A stretch of 33,667 nucleotides of DNA from a bacterium. GTDB lineage: Bacteria > Bdellovibrionota_C > UBA2361 > OMII01. The stretch spans positions 1-33,667 of the forward strand of contig JAFMJG010000015.1 in NCBI GenBank assembly GCA_017853605.1, read 5' to 3'. A program made the translations under genes and the position numbers. Position 1 is the stretch's first letter. Each line of letters begins with the position of its first letter. Below the pieces are notes generated by a model. It did not search any database. It was not told the DNA's origin and was given only the letters and a program-made list of their open reading frames with translations. Positions 8,948 through 18,998 of this stretch are shown in pieces.

Positions 8948-10190
8948 TCTTTACCGCTTGTTGGGGCTGGTTTTTTCTCCGGCCGTTGTCCTCGTTCTTG
9001 CTGCTTTTAGGCGGGGAAGGGTGCGCTTTGCTGAGCGGCTGGGATGGTGGAGACCGCCGCTTGGGCAGCCGCTGTGGTTCCACGGCGCCTCCGTTGGCGA
9101 GGTTCAGGGGCTGATACCGATACTTAAGCTCGTTCGCGAGAACCTTCCCGACCAGCGGACACTCCTCACGGCAACGTCCCCGACCGGCCTCGAAAGGGGC
9201 GCCGACTACGCAACAGCAACCCGGATCCTGCCGCTTGATATCCTGCCGTGCGTGTGGGGAGCCCTGCGGTCCGTAAGCCCGCGAAGCCTTGTCATAAGCG
9301 AAACGGAGCTGTGGCCTGAGCTCATGCGGGCGATCTTCCTGCGCGGGACGCCGGTCTCGATAATCAACGGAAGGATTTCAGACTACACTTTCTCCTGGTA
9401 CCGACGGCTCAGGGGCCTCTTTGCGCCGCTTCTCGTGCGGTGTTCAGTTGTGTGTGTTCCCGACGAGGTCCAGCGGGCCAGGTTTATCGACTTGGGGGCA
9501 CGTCCCGGCGCGGTGCACGTGACCGGGCACACCAAGTATGACGTGCTGCCGCGATTTGCCCAGCCTGATCAGGAGCGCTTGAGAAGCGAGATCTTTTCTG
9601 GGCTTGATGCCAGTTCGCGGATCCTGGTCCTCGGAAGCGTGCACCCCGGCGAAGAATCGTGGTGGCTCGGTGCCGCCGAGGCCGCGTGGCGGCGTGGCGC
9701 TGACCTTCGGGTGATTCTTGTCCCTCGCCACCTTGAGAAAGTAGGCTACTTTGAGCGCTGCCTCAGCCATCTTTCGTTGCCATACGCGCTGCGGAGCGCT
9801 TGCCGATCAGGAGGCCCGAGCTCCGCACGGGTTGTCGTATTTGATACCATGGGAGACCTCGAAGTGGCTTATGCCGCGGGGGACTTGGCTTTCGTGGGAG
9901 CCACTCTAGTCGACATCGGAGGGCACAACCCATTTGAGCCTGCCATGTACGGGACCCCGGTCTGCGTCGGGCCATATGTCTCCGTTATTCGTCCCTTGGT
10001 TGAAGAGATGCGGGCGAACAACGGCTTGCTCTTGGCGGAATCGTCGGAACAGGTCTGCACACTTGTTGAAAGGTTGTGCGCGGGAGATGATCTCATGCGG
10101 CGCGTGGGGCTCGCCGGCAACGAGGTATGGGGGCGTCATCGTGGTGCCGCAAAGAGGGTGTTTGAGCGCTTGCTAGAGGTCGTAGGGTAA
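8937..10190 (+). CDS. waaA: 3-deoxy-D-manno-octulosonic acid (Kdo) transferase
   Basis: RFAERLGWW, WFHGASVGEVQGLIPILK, TETELWPELMR, NGRISDYTFSWYRRLRG, GSVHPGEE motifs. ATG 8937 overlaps the end of the upstream gene; the ORF extension to 8847 is probably not used. Confidence 0.94.
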   Translation: MALSLYRLLGLVFSPAVVLVLAAFRRGRVRFAERLGWWRPPLGQPLWFHGASVGEVQGLIPILKLVRENLPDQRTLLTATSPTGLERGADYATATRILPLDILPCVWGALRSVSPRSLVISETELWPELMRAIFLRGTPVSIINGRISDYTFSWYRRLRGLFAPLLVRCSVVCVPDEVQRARFIDLGARPGAVHVTGHTKYDVLPRFAQPDQERLRSEIFSGLDASSRILVLGSVHPGEESWWLGAAEAAWRRGADLRVILVPRHLEKVGYFERCLSHLSLPYALRSACRSGGPSSARVVVFDTMGDLEVAYAAGDLAFVGATLVDIGGHNPFEPAMYGTPVCVGPYVSVIRPLVEEMRANNGLLLAESSEQVCTLVERLCAGDDLMRRVGLAGNEVWGRHRGAAKRVFERLLEVVG

Positions 10191-10192
10191 GG

Positions 10193-11230
10193 ATGGTAGG
10201 GGCATTTTTGCATCTTGCTGCTTGCCTGTTTCGAGGCGTGGTCCAAGCGCGAGCCGCTCTTTATGATTTCGGAGTGGTAAGGCCCTACCGTTCGCGACTG
10301 CCGGTTATCAGCATCGGGAACGTGACCGCAGGGGGGAACGGCAAGACTCCCTTATGCCTGTACGTGGCCAGTGAGTGCGCGCTGCGTGGCCTCAGGCCAG
10401 CTATCTTGTCCAGGGGCTATGGAGGGCTTGAGAAGGGGCCCTACAGGGTGGAGGCATCCGACTCTCCCCGTCGGGTTGGTGATGAGCCGCTGCTCATGGC
10501 GCAATCTGGCATCGCCCCGGTCTACATTTCACGGGCCAGGGCGAGGGGTGCCCGGCTTATTGAGGCCCATGGGCTCGCCGATGTCATTATTCTGGACGAT
10601 GGGTTCCAGCATCGAGGCCTGGCGCGCGATGTTGATATCGTTTCGGTGTTCGCGGGCAATCCGGAGGCGGTTGAGGACTTTATTGAGGGCAAGCTTCTTC
10701 CGGAGGGCCGATTTCGGGAGCCCAGAGACCGGGCCCTGCGTCGTGCCTCGCTCATTGTGGTCTCCGAGCGCAGCGTGCTGCCAGAGGGAGGCGCCCTGCC
10801 TCCGATTGATGAGCGGCTCCTCAAGGCGCTGCCCCGGGGTGTTGCAGTGTATCGTGCCTACTTTGAGGCCTCATCGGCGGTTTCGCTGGAGTCAGGCCAG
10901 CCCATTCCTCGTGGGCCAGTGCACGCATTCGCCGCCATTGCGAACCCCGAGGGCTTTTACGACTCGTTGGCGCGCCTAGGGTACACCCTTCTCAGCAAGA
11001 CCTCCTTCCCGGACCACCACGAATTCTCCCGACGGGATGTGGAGGGGCTGCTCGCCAAGGCCTCAGGGCTGCCTCTCGTGTGCACAAGCAAGGATGCGGT
11101 GAAGCTTCGGGCCATGGGCGCTTCATGTGTTTCGGGGTGTGGAGTGCTCGACGTGCGTGTTAAGGTCGTTCCGACGGATGCTTTTATGGTCCACATACAG
11201 CGCCGACTCGTTAACGCTAAGCCGGAGTAG
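10193..11230 (+). CDS. lpxK: Tetraacyldisaccharide 4'-kinase
   Basis: ISIGNVTAGGNGKTPLCLYVA P-loop, RGYGG, VGDEPLLMA, ILDDGFQHRGLARDVDIV. Confidence 0.95.
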   Translation: MVGAFLHLAACLFRGVVQARAALYDFGVVRPYRSRLPVISIGNVTAGGNGKTPLCLYVASECALRGLRPAILSRGYGGLEKGPYRVEASDSPRRVGDEPLLMAQSGIAPVYISRARARGARLIEAHGLADVIILDDGFQHRGLARDVDIVSVFAGNPEAVEDFIEGKLLPEGRFREPRDRALRRASLIVVSERSVLPEGGALPPIDERLLKALPRGVAVYRAYFEASSAVSLESGQPIPRGPVHAFAAIANPEGFYDSLARLGYTLLSKTSFPDHHEFSRRDVEGLLAKASGLPLVCTSKDAVKLRAMGASCVSGCGVLDVRVKVVPTDAFMVHIQRRLVNAKPE

Positions 11231-11236
11231 TTCGGC

Positions 11237-13099
11237 ATGAGCTCACCGATATCTGCCGCACGGCTTGATTATCTTAAGCGGCAAGTAGCCCACGCCCCCG
11301 AGGCGCCCGGAGTGTACCTGATGCGGGACGAGGAGCAGGGGGTCATCTATGTCGGGAAGGCAAAGGACCTCCGGGCGCGGCTGCGCACGTACTTCGGGGG
11401 TGGAGACGGGCGATTCCAAATTGAGTACTTGCTGCAGCGCGTGGCAAGTTTTGAGACCGTGGTTACCCAGACCGAGGAGCAGGCATTCCTCCTGGAGCGT
11501 GACCTCATCAGCAAGCACAAGCCCCGCTACAATATTCGCCTCAAGGACGACAAGGCCTACCTGTCGATTCGCATCGATGAGGCTGCGGAATGGCCCAGGC
11601 TCGAGACGGTGCGCCGCCCGGAGAATGACGGCGCCACGTACTATGGCCCCTACGCATTCAGCAGCGAGCTGCGCAATGTGCTCGAGGTTGTCAAGAAGGT
11701 TATTCCCCTCCGCTCGTGCGCTGATTCCGTGCTGCACAATCGGCAGCGGCCATGCCTGGAGCATCAGATAAAGCGGTGCTGCGCCCCGTGCTGCCTTCCA
11801 GTGGACAGGGACCAATATAGGGAGCTCCTCCGCCAGGCAGTGGCGATACTACAAGGCAAGACGAAGGGGGTTATTGAGCTGCTCTCAGCAAAAATGGAGC
11901 AAGCGTCGGAGGGCCTGCGGTTTGAGGAGGCCGCAGCATGGAGGGATCGAATTGAGACCCTTGCAAACTTTCAGGCTGGGCATTCATTGGTGACATTTCG
12001 GGGCGAAAACAGGGATGTGTTCGGGATCTGCCGGGAGGCGACCCAGGCAGCAGTGTGTGTCCTGCTGGTCAGGAACGGGCGAATTTCCGAAACAAAGAGC
12101 TTTACCCTTGACGATGTCCGTGTCGCTGACGACGAGCTTCTTGAGGCCACGATCCAGCAGTTCTATGAGGGAGGGCGAGAGATCCCCGCGGAGGTGCTGC
12201 TTCCCCGGGAGCTGGAAAATGGAACATTGCTTGAGGCGGGACTGGCGTCCCGAAAGGGCGGGAAAGTCTCGCTCCTGTGCCCTCAGCGGGGCTCTAAGGC
12301 ACGCCTGGTTTCGATGGCTGAGCTCAACGCCCGCCATGCCTTTGAGAATTCGCGCACACGTGAAGCCCATTGGGAGGGGGTGTCGCAGGCGCTCGCCGAG
12401 CTCGTCGGCCTGCGGCAGCTGCCGCGCCGGGTTGAGTGCGTGGATATATCTAATTTTCAGGGCAGTGACACAGTTGGCGCAATCGTCGCGTTCTTTGACG
12501 GAATCGCCGACAAAACGGCGTACCGGCGCTACAAGCTCTCGCCTGATGGCAAGCCGAATGACTTTGAGTCGATTTATGAGGTTGTCACTCGGCGCCTCCG
12601 GCGCGGAGTGGCAGAAGGGGACTTGCCAGACCTGCTGGTGATCGACGGCGGCGCAGGACAGCTCTCGATGGCTCTACAGGCGCGGGAGGAGCTGGGGCTC
12701 TCCCTCGACATTGTGGCGCTCGCCAAAATGAGGACGGAAGGAGAGGCGCTCTCCCAGACCATAGACCGCAAGCCTGAGCGGCTCTTTGTGCCGGGCCGGA
12801 GTGACTCAATCCCTCTGGCCGAGGGCGATCAAGTCACCCGATTTCTGGTGCGTCTCCGTGATGAGGTCCATCGGTTTGTGATCACATTCCACCGAGATAC
12901 GCGCTCTCGGCGGGTCTTCCGGTCGGTGCTCGACACAGTGAGTGGAATCTCGCCCGACAGCCGCAACCGGCTCTTGAGGCATTTCAAGACTGTTGGGGCG
13001 ATCGCCGAAGCTCAACCTGATGAGGTGGCCAAAGTGGGGCGAATGAGTGTCGCTTTGGCGCGCAAGACGATCTCCAAATTGCAAAAAGGCGATGGTTAA
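11237..13099 (+). CDS. uvrC: Excinuclease ABC subunit C
   Basis: GVYLMRDEEQGVIYVGKAKDLRARLRTYF (GIY-YIG), UVR-like segment, CVDISNFQGSDTVGAIVAF, VIDGGAGQLSMA, terminal HhH region. Confidence 0.97.
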   Translation: MSSPISAARLDYLKRQVAHAPEAPGVYLMRDEEQGVIYVGKAKDLRARLRTYFGGGDGRFQIEYLLQRVASFETVVTQTEEQAFLLERDLISKHKPRYNIRLKDDKAYLSIRIDEAAEWPRLETVRRPENDGATYYGPYAFSSELRNVLEVVKKVIPLRSCADSVLHNRQRPCLEHQIKRCCAPCCLPVDRDQYRELLRQAVAILQGKTKGVIELLSAKMEQASEGLRFEEAAAWRDRIETLANFQAGHSLVTFRGENRDVFGICREATQAAVCVLLVRNGRISETKSFTLDDVRVADDELLEATIQQFYEGGREIPAEVLLPRELENGTLLEAGLASRKGGKVSLLCPQRGSKARLVSMAELNARHAFENSRTREAHWEGVSQALAELVGLRQLPRRVECVDISNFQGSDTVGAIVAFFDGIADKTAYRRYKLSPDGKPNDFESIYEVVTRRLRRGVAEGDLPDLLVIDGGAGQLSMALQAREELGLSLDIVALAKMRTEGEALSQTIDRKPERLFVPGRSDSIPLAEGDQVTRFLVRLRDEVHRFVITFHRDTRSRRVFRSVLDTVSGISPDSRNRLLRHFKTVGAIAEAQPDEVAKVGRMSVALARKTISKLQKGDG

Positions 13100-13157
13100 G
13101 CTCCTGAGTTTATCCAATAAAATCTGGAGTGCGCCCAGCTGGCTCTTGTGGTTCATA

Positions 13158-13547
13158 ATGAAGGGTATGAGAAAGCTCTATGGTGCCTTTTGTCTGACCG
13201 TGGCGGTCGTAGCATGCGTGAAAGGGGTTTCGGCTAGTTTTGCCGAGGGCTATCGGTACATGGACAGCGCGGGCACGCTGCACTTCGTTGATAGCCCAGA
13301 CCAGATCCCCCGGCGGTATCGTGCCCAAGTCTTCCCTCCAACACCTACGCCAGTTCTCGATAAGCGCGCCCAGGTAGAGCTGCAGCGCGCGAAGGAGCGG
13401 GCAGAAGGACAGCGCCTTCAGGCCGAGAGGGCAAAGAGAAGGGAGGCTGAGCGGAGACAGGCAGAGCTTGATCGCCAACGCCAGAGGGAAGACAGAGAGT
13501 TACGCAGGCGTGAGGCTGCGAGCGCCATAACCCGGGCAGGGGACTAG
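13158..13547 (+). CDS. DUF4124-like secreted protein with Arg/Glu/Gln-rich coiled tail
   Basis: From ATG 13158: signal-like MKGMRKLYGAFCLTVAVVACVKGVSA, then EGYRYMDSAGTLHFVDSPDQIPRRYRAQV (DUF4124 pattern), then a charged helical tail. Confidence 0.7.
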   Translation: MKGMRKLYGAFCLTVAVVACVKGVSASFAEGYRYMDSAGTLHFVDSPDQIPRRYRAQVFPPTPTPVLDKRAQVELQRAKERAEGQRLQAERAKRREAERRQAELDRQRQREDRELRRREAASAITRAGD

Positions 13548-15644
13548 CCTGCCTTGCTGGAGGCGCTCCACTGCGTCGACAAGCTCGACGAGCGAGAAGG
13601 GCTTTTGCAGGCATGTTGTGCGAGCGGCCGCATCTTGGCCGGCGGGACTGATGAGCGGCGCGCCACTCATCAAGATGACATGCAGCTCGGGATTTAGGCG
13701 CAGCAAGCCGGGAAGCGCTTCACTGCCGATTTGGTCCGGCATGAACTCATCAAGGATCAGAAGCCGACGCCCCGGTGGGTGCCGAGACATAAGCTGAGAA
13801 AGCTCTGCGCCAGAGGCTACCGCCTCTACGCGGTGCCCCAGGGCGGAGAGCGAATCGGCGAGCGAGCGACGGATTTCCCCGTTGTCTTCCGCCACAATAA
13901 CCTCGATTTTTTCATTTGTGCCGGCCCGTTCAGAACTCTGCACAGCCTTGCCTGCCCCCTCGTCCCCGAGGATCGGGAGCAGCACTATGAACGTCGTCCC
14001 AACGGTGGCATCGCTCCGGAAGACAATAGTGCCATTCTGCGCCTCCACGAGAGCCTTGACCATCGACAGCCCCAGGCCGTGCCCTCCATGATCCCTCTTG
14101 GTGGTAAAGAAAGGGGTGAAGATGCGTGCCGCGTCCTCCGCCGAGATTCCCGTGCCGGAGTCCTTGACCGAGAGGCTCACCAGGCTCTTGGCCCCAGAAG
14201 CAGGCCCCTTCACCGCAACCTCGCTGGTCGAGACTCTGCGGATCTCAACCTGGATCCTCCCAGCTCCGGGGACGGCATCGCGGGCGTTAAGGACAAGATT
14301 GATGATCACCTGGCGGAGCTGGGCCTCGTCGGCCCACACTGAGAGCCCATCATCATGAGCGATGATCTCAAGCGCGATTCTCGAGGGGATGAGGGGCCGT
14401 ATCAATTCGACGGCTTGGGCAGCGACACTGGCGACTCGCACCGCGCTCTGTAGGGGCGTCCCTGAGCGCCCCACAGCGAGAAGCTGTTGGCCCATACGGT
14501 AGCAGTCCCTGACCGCCTGCTGCGCAGCATGAAGGGCATCGGCTACAGGCCCCGGTTGGGCCATGGTGCCCGCTCGGTCAAGCTGGGACTGGATGGCGGT
14601 GAGGTGGTTGTTAAGGTCGTGGGCGATGCCGGCTGACATCTGCCCAACGATAGCGCTTTTTGAAAGCTGGGCGAGCTTGAGCTCAAGCTCGCGCTGGTTC
14701 TGGATGTCAAACGCGATCAGGTCAAAGCACTCGACATCCCCGCTGGGAGAGAGTTTCGGAAACTGTCGCAGCGCAAACCATGTGTAGTGGCCGCTCGCAA
14801 GCCGTAACCGAACCTCTGCCTCCCGCACGTCCCGAGTGCCGGCCTGCCGAGACTCAAGCAGGCACCGCACATGCGGGAGGTCATCCGGGTGGACAAGATC
14901 GAGGAAGGAGTCGGGCCCGGAATTAAGTTGAGCGGTTGAGATGCCCAGCGTCTCCTGTGAATGCCTGCTCATGTACTCGTGCGACCCATCCGGCCTAATT
15001 CGAATGAGAAGGAGCCCAGGCCTTTCAACAAGGGAGCGGTAATGAAGCTCCGCAAGAGAGAGGGCCTGTACCGCCCGAGCCTGCGGGGTCACGTCGCGCA
15101 ACACCACCCAGAGCCGGGAGAGGTTCTCGCGCTCGATCCTGCCGTACACCACAGCTTGCACCGTCAGGTGAGAGCCATCGCGGCCAACCAGAGGCACCTC
15201 GAAGCCCTGACCGGAGAGCGAGAGGTGCCACCAGCGGCGGATTAGTCCGCCGAACCCCAGCTCCTGCGGAAGCAGCTGCGACAGGGAGCGCCCTAGCACC
15301 TGGTCAACGGCGGCGTAACCGCTCCCCAGGGCAAACGTTAGCGAGGCTTCCAGGCAGCGCGATGGAACCCCGAAAACCAAGTCGACAAAATCACCCTCAG
15401 GCGAGGCGCACGAAATGGGCTCGGCAAAGTCAAAGCAGGCGATGCTCGCTGAGCTTATGGTGATGAGGTTGCGAAAGTCCTGGGGGGAGAGGCGTTGGCG
15501 GGCGCGGTGGATGCTCGGTGCTGGAGCGGGACGTGGGGATGCGCCCATGACCACCCCGGCGCTCGCCTTTGAGCGCTGCCCGCCAGACCCTCCAGCGGCC
15601 ACGCGGCGCTTTCCTCGACTCAACGTTTGCTTATCCCGAGCCAT
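13500..15644 (-). CDS. PAS-PAS hybrid sensor histidine kinase/response regulator
   Basis: PAS-like segments, H-box GQMSAGIAHDLNNHLTAIQSQ, HATPase motifs (INLVLNARDAV, DSGTGI, HGGHGLGLSMVKALV), C-terminal REC (VIVAEDNGEIRRSL, LLILDEFMPD, LQKPFS). Confidence 0.92.
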   Translation of the reverse strand: MARDKQTLSRGKRRVAAGGSGGQRSKASAGVVMGASPRPAPAPSIHRARQRLSPQDFRNLITISSASIACFDFAEPISCASPEGDFVDLVFGVPSRCLEASLTFALGSGYAAVDQVLGRSLSQLLPQELGFGGLIRRWWHLSLSGQGFEVPLVGRDGSHLTVQAVVYGRIERENLSRLWVVLRDVTPQARAVQALSLAELHYRSLVERPGLLLIRIRPDGSHEYMSRHSQETLGISTAQLNSGPDSFLDLVHPDDLPHVRCLLESRQAGTRDVREAEVRLRLASGHYTWFALRQFPKLSPSGDVECFDLIAFDIQNQRELELKLAQLSKSAIVGQMSAGIAHDLNNHLTAIQSQLDRAGTMAQPGPVADALHAAQQAVRDCYRMGQQLLAVGRSGTPLQSAVRVASVAAQAVELIRPLIPSRIALEIIAHDDGLSVWADEAQLRQVIINLVLNARDAVPGAGRIQVEIRRVSTSEVAVKGPASGAKSLVSLSVKDSGTGISAEDAARIFTPFFTTKRDHGGHGLGLSMVKALVEAQNGTIVFRSDATVGTTFIVLLPILGDEGAGKAVQSSERAGTNEKIEVIVAEDNGEIRRSLADSLSALGHRVEAVASGAELSQLMSRHPPGRRLLILDEFMPDQIGSEALPGLLRLNPELHVILMSGAPLISPAGQDAAARTTCLQKPFSLVELVDAVERLQQGRLVPCPGYGARSLTPA

Positions 15645-15831
15645 GCGCGCCCACCCGCTTCTACCGCGTGTTGTCTACAGGCAACCACCAGCGATGAGCC
15701 GACGAACTGACCACCGTCGGATTGGTGGGCCGGAAGACCGCAAGGTATAGCACAGGCGAGAGAGCCGGCACCGAAAATTTAAAAAGCCAGGTCCTTACGG
15801 AGTGTTGCCGGTTGTGTCACCGGCAGCGTGA

Positions 15832-17004
15832 CTAGTCCAAGGCCTTTATTCCGGGAAGGGAGTTCCCTTCGAGTAGCGCAAGGAATGCGCCTCCTGCGGT
15901 TGAGATGAAGCTGAACTTGTGGGCGAGCTGCATATGATGGATCGCAGCGTCCGTGTCCCCCCCACCAACAACGGTGAGGCCGTGTGCATTAGAAATTGAC
16001 TCGCACATGTCATGGGTCCCTTTTGCGAAGTCTTCGTTCTCGTACGCCCCCATCGGCCCGTTCCAGACGATGGTTTCCGCAGAATGCAGCGCCTCTTTGT
16101 AGAGGATGCTGGTAGCGGGCCCGATATCGAGAGCCATAGTGTCAGCTGGGATCTCCTGGACTGGCACAGCGCGGCCCAATCCCTTGCTCGCCAATCCTGG
16201 CGCAACTACAACGTCCACCGGCAGGTACACTTTGCAGTCCCTCCTCGCCAAGTTGCCAAGGAGCTCCAGGGCCTTGCCGGCGAGATCTGGCTCGTACAGG
16301 GATCTCCCCATTTGAAGCCCCTGTGCCGCCAAGAAGGTGTTGGCCATCGCTCCGCCGATGATAAGCTTGTCGGCCTTGCTTGAGAGGTTCACAAGCGCGT
16401 TGAGCTTGCTTGAGACCTTAGAGCCGCCGATCACGACGCAGAGTGGCTTTCTTGGATTTTCGAGAGCCTGGCTGTAGTAGTCTATTTCCTTCTGCATTAA
16501 GAGCCCCGCCGCCTTCTCCTTAAAGAGTTTCGGCACCCCTACCATGGACGCGTGGCTCCGGTGGGCTGTTGCAAATGCGTCGCTAATGAACACGTCTCCC
16601 AGCTTGGCGAGCTGTGCGGCGAACTCAGGGTCGTTTTTCTTCTCCCCGGGCTGAAATCGCAGGTTTTCGAGGAGGAGAACCTGCCCGTCGTGCAGCTCCG
16701 CTGCCAGCTTGGCCACCTCATTTCCGACGCAATCCGGCGCCAGAACCACGTCCGTTCCGAGCAGCTCTGCAAGCCTTTTTGCGACGGGCCTTAGAGAGAG
16801 GCTTGGGTCAGCGCCCGCAGGCTCGCCTAGGTGAGACATCACGATCGCCCGGCCTCCCTGCTCGAGCGCCTTCTGAAGAGTGGGCAGAAACTGCTTAATG
16901 CGATTGTCGTCGGTGATCACCCCTTTCTCGTCGAGCGGGACGTTGAGGTCTGCCCGAATGAGAACACGCTTTCCCTTGCAGTTAATGTCGCTGAACAGCC
17001 GCAT
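15832..17004 (-). CDS. pgk: Phosphoglycerate kinase
   Basis: RVLIRADLNVPLD, MSHLGEPAG, FISDAFATAHRSHASMVGV, VIGGSKVSSKL, VVGGGDTDAAI. Confidence 0.97.
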   Translation of the reverse strand: MRLFSDINCKGKRVLIRADLNVPLDEKGVITDDNRIKQFLPTLQKALEQGGRAIVMSHLGEPAGADPSLSLRPVAKRLAELLGTDVVLAPDCVGNEVAKLAAELHDGQVLLLENLRFQPGEKKNDPEFAAQLAKLGDVFISDAFATAHRSHASMVGVPKLFKEKAAGLLMQKEIDYYSQALENPRKPLCVVIGGSKVSSKLNALVNLSSKADKLIIGGAMANTFLAAQGLQMGRSLYEPDLAGKALELLGNLARRDCKVYLPVDVVVAPGLASKGLGRAVPVQEIPADTMALDIGPATSILYKEALHSAETIVWNGPMGAYENEDFAKGTHDMCESISNAHGLTVVGGGDTDAAIHHMQLAHKFSFISTAGGAFLALLEGNSLPGIKALD

Positions 17005-17009
17005 ACGCC

Positions 17010-17780
17010 TTAAATTCCCGTAGGTTCACTAATCCAGGAGGTTTGTACACGAAATCGCTCTTTGAGTACACGCTCCAGGGCTCTCACCCCGAATGTTTCG
17101 CTCGCATAGTGGCCGACGCAGAGCGCGGAGCATCCGAGGTCCTTCGCCGAGTGATAGAGCGACTGCTTAGGCTCTCCAGTCACAAGGAGGTCGAGGCCAA
17201 GAGCAGCACATTCGGATATCATGCCGGCCCCTGAGCCAGTTGCAATTCCTATCGATCGGATTAGGGCGCTGCCGAACGGGAGGGCCAGGGGAGGGCTGAG
17301 GAAGCCCTCAATTGCCGAGAGTCGGGCTGCGATCTCTGGCAGCGAAAGAGGCTCAGCAAGAACTCCCCTGACGCCGCAGGGACCCCCTCCGTACTCGAAG
17401 CAGGGATGCACCTCCTGCAGGTCTAGGCAGCGGGCCAGCTGTGCCGCGTTGCCCAGGGTGGGATGGCCGTCGAGGGGGAGATGGCTAGCGTACAGCGAGA
17501 GCCCCCCCTTGAACATGAGCTCAAGCTTGCGGGCCAAGGGCCCAACCATCCTCTCTGAGTCGCCCCAGAGGATGCCGTGGTGGACCACAAGGAGCTGAGC
17601 GCCCGCCTTGATCGCCTTTTCCGCGATTGAAAAGCCCGAGTCCACGGAGAACGCGATGTGGCTAATTTCCGCTACCGAGGTCTCCAGCTGCAGGCCATTG
17701 AGAGACGCATCCCGATACTGGGCGTGACGCAGCTCTTGGTCGAGAAACACGCAGATGTCGCGCAGATGTGCAGTTGCCAT
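17010..17780 (-). CDS. NIF3-like dinuclear metal center (DUF34) protein
   Basis: DASLNGLQLE, AQLLVVHHGILWGDSERM, LYASHLPLDGHPTLGNAAQLA, LLVTGEPKQSLYHSA, CVGHYASETFGVRAL. Internal ATG at 17780 (MATAHLRDICVFLDQ) preferred. Confidence 0.9.
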   Translation of the reverse strand: MATAHLRDICVFLDQELRHAQYRDASLNGLQLETSVAEISHIAFSVDSGFSIAEKAIKAGAQLLVVHHGILWGDSERMVGPLARKLELMFKGGLSLYASHLPLDGHPTLGNAAQLARCLDLQEVHPCFEYGGGPCGVRGVLAEPLSLPEIAARLSAIEGFLSPPLALPFGSALIRSIGIATGSGAGMISECAALGLDLLVTGEPKQSLYHSAKDLGCSALCVGHYASETFGVRALERVLKERFRVQTSWISEPTGI

Positions 17781-18001
17781 AGCTCCACAGCTCCTTTTGC
17801 AAAGCATCAACAGATTGGGGCCACCAAGACCCGTGGAAAGCGCTTTAGCAGGTGTGTATGTCCCTGTAAACGCCCATATTTTCTGAATCTAGCTGCGAGC
17901 CTCTCAACGTTGCCTCCGGTGTGTCACATCTGCTAGCGTTACGCGGGTTTAAACCGGCGGGATGCCCTTTGGGCTGGCCGCTGCAGTTAACGTGGTGACT
18001 C

Positions 18002-18856
18002 ATGGGTTGGTTTACGAGAAGCAAAGCTCCGAAACAGGCAGGCGAAGTGGTAGAGCCTCTGCAGCTCCCCGACGACATTTGGACAAAGTGCCCCAAATGC
18101 GAAGCCATTCTCTACACGAAGGACCTAAGGAGAGCATTCGGGGTCTGCCCCAAGTGCACCCACCACTTTCGACTCACCGCGCGGCAGAGGGTGCCGATCC
18201 TTGTTGATAGGCATTCCTTCCTAGAAATTGACGCAAACCTCCGGTCAACTGATCCGCTAAATTTTAAGGACAAGAAGCGCTACAAGGACCGGCTGAAGGA
18301 CACTGAGAAGAAAACGGGCTCCGTTGAGGCGGTGGTCACGGGTCGAGCTCGGATCCTTAACATCCCGGTGATGCTAGGAGTTTTTGATTCCTCATTCATG
18401 GGCGGGAGCATGGGCTCAGTAGTGGGGGAAAAGCTTGCGCGACTCGTTGAGCTGGGGCGTGATGAGCGGCGTCCGGTGATCATCATATCAGCCTCGGGTG
18501 GGGCCCGGATGCAGGAGGGGTTCTACTCCCTGATGCAGATGGCCAAGGTAAGCGCAGCGCTAGCCCAGCTTGGGAAGGCGCATATCCCTTACATATCAAT
18601 ACTTACGGATCCGACCACTGGGGGAGTGGCGGCTTCGCTGGCGATGTTGGGTGACATTATCATAGCAGAGCCAGATGCCTTGATAGGATTCGCTGGGCCG
18701 CGCGTGATCGAGGGCACCATCAAGCAGAAGCTCCCGGAGGGCTTCCAGCGGTCAGAATTCCTCCTCGACCACGGCATGGTGGACCGCATCGTTTCCCGCA
18801 CGGCGATGCGGGACGAGCTCGGGGTCATCCTGCGCAACTTTGGCTTCGGCATTTAG
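18002..18856 (+). CDS. accD: Acetyl-CoA carboxylase carboxyltransferase subunit beta
   Basis: Zn-ribbon CPKCEAILY...CPKCTHHFR; SGGARMQEGFYSLMQMAK, YISILTDPTTGGVAASLAMLGDIIIAEPDALIGFAGPRVIEGTI. Confidence 0.97.
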   Translation: MGWFTRSKAPKQAGEVVEPLQLPDDIWTKCPKCEAILYTKDLRRAFGVCPKCTHHFRLTARQRVPILVDRHSFLEIDANLRSTDPLNFKDKKRYKDRLKDTEKKTGSVEAVVTGRARILNIPVMLGVFDSSFMGGSMGSVVGEKLARLVELGRDERRPVIIISASGGARMQEGFYSLMQMAKVSAALAQLGKAHIPYISILTDPTTGGVAASLAMLGDIIIAEPDALIGFAGPRVIEGTIKQKLPEGFQRSEFLLDHGMVDRIVSRTAMRDELGVILRNFGFGI

Positions 18857-18998
18857 CGGCTCAGGCAGCGCGCTAATTTGGGCGTTAAGCCTCTTTCGTG
18901 GGCCCATGGGGCTGGTTACAGTCTCGGTACTTGAGGCCGTGCTGTCTGCTCAGCCTCGTTTGACCGTGTCAAAGTTAGCTGGTACCAGTTCCCACGCC

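Noticed and set aside
15806-15825. TGCCGGT-tgtgtc-ACCGGCA hairpin just downstream of pgk (minus strand) as an intrinsic terminator
   Set aside because: The stem is good, but the nearest T tract on the minus strand is about 25 nt away, so it is not a classical intrinsic terminator; possibly Rho-related.
17946-17955. GGTTTAAACC palindrome upstream of accD
   Set aside because: Ten-bp palindromes occur by chance at this scale and no second copy was noticed; insufficient to call an operator.
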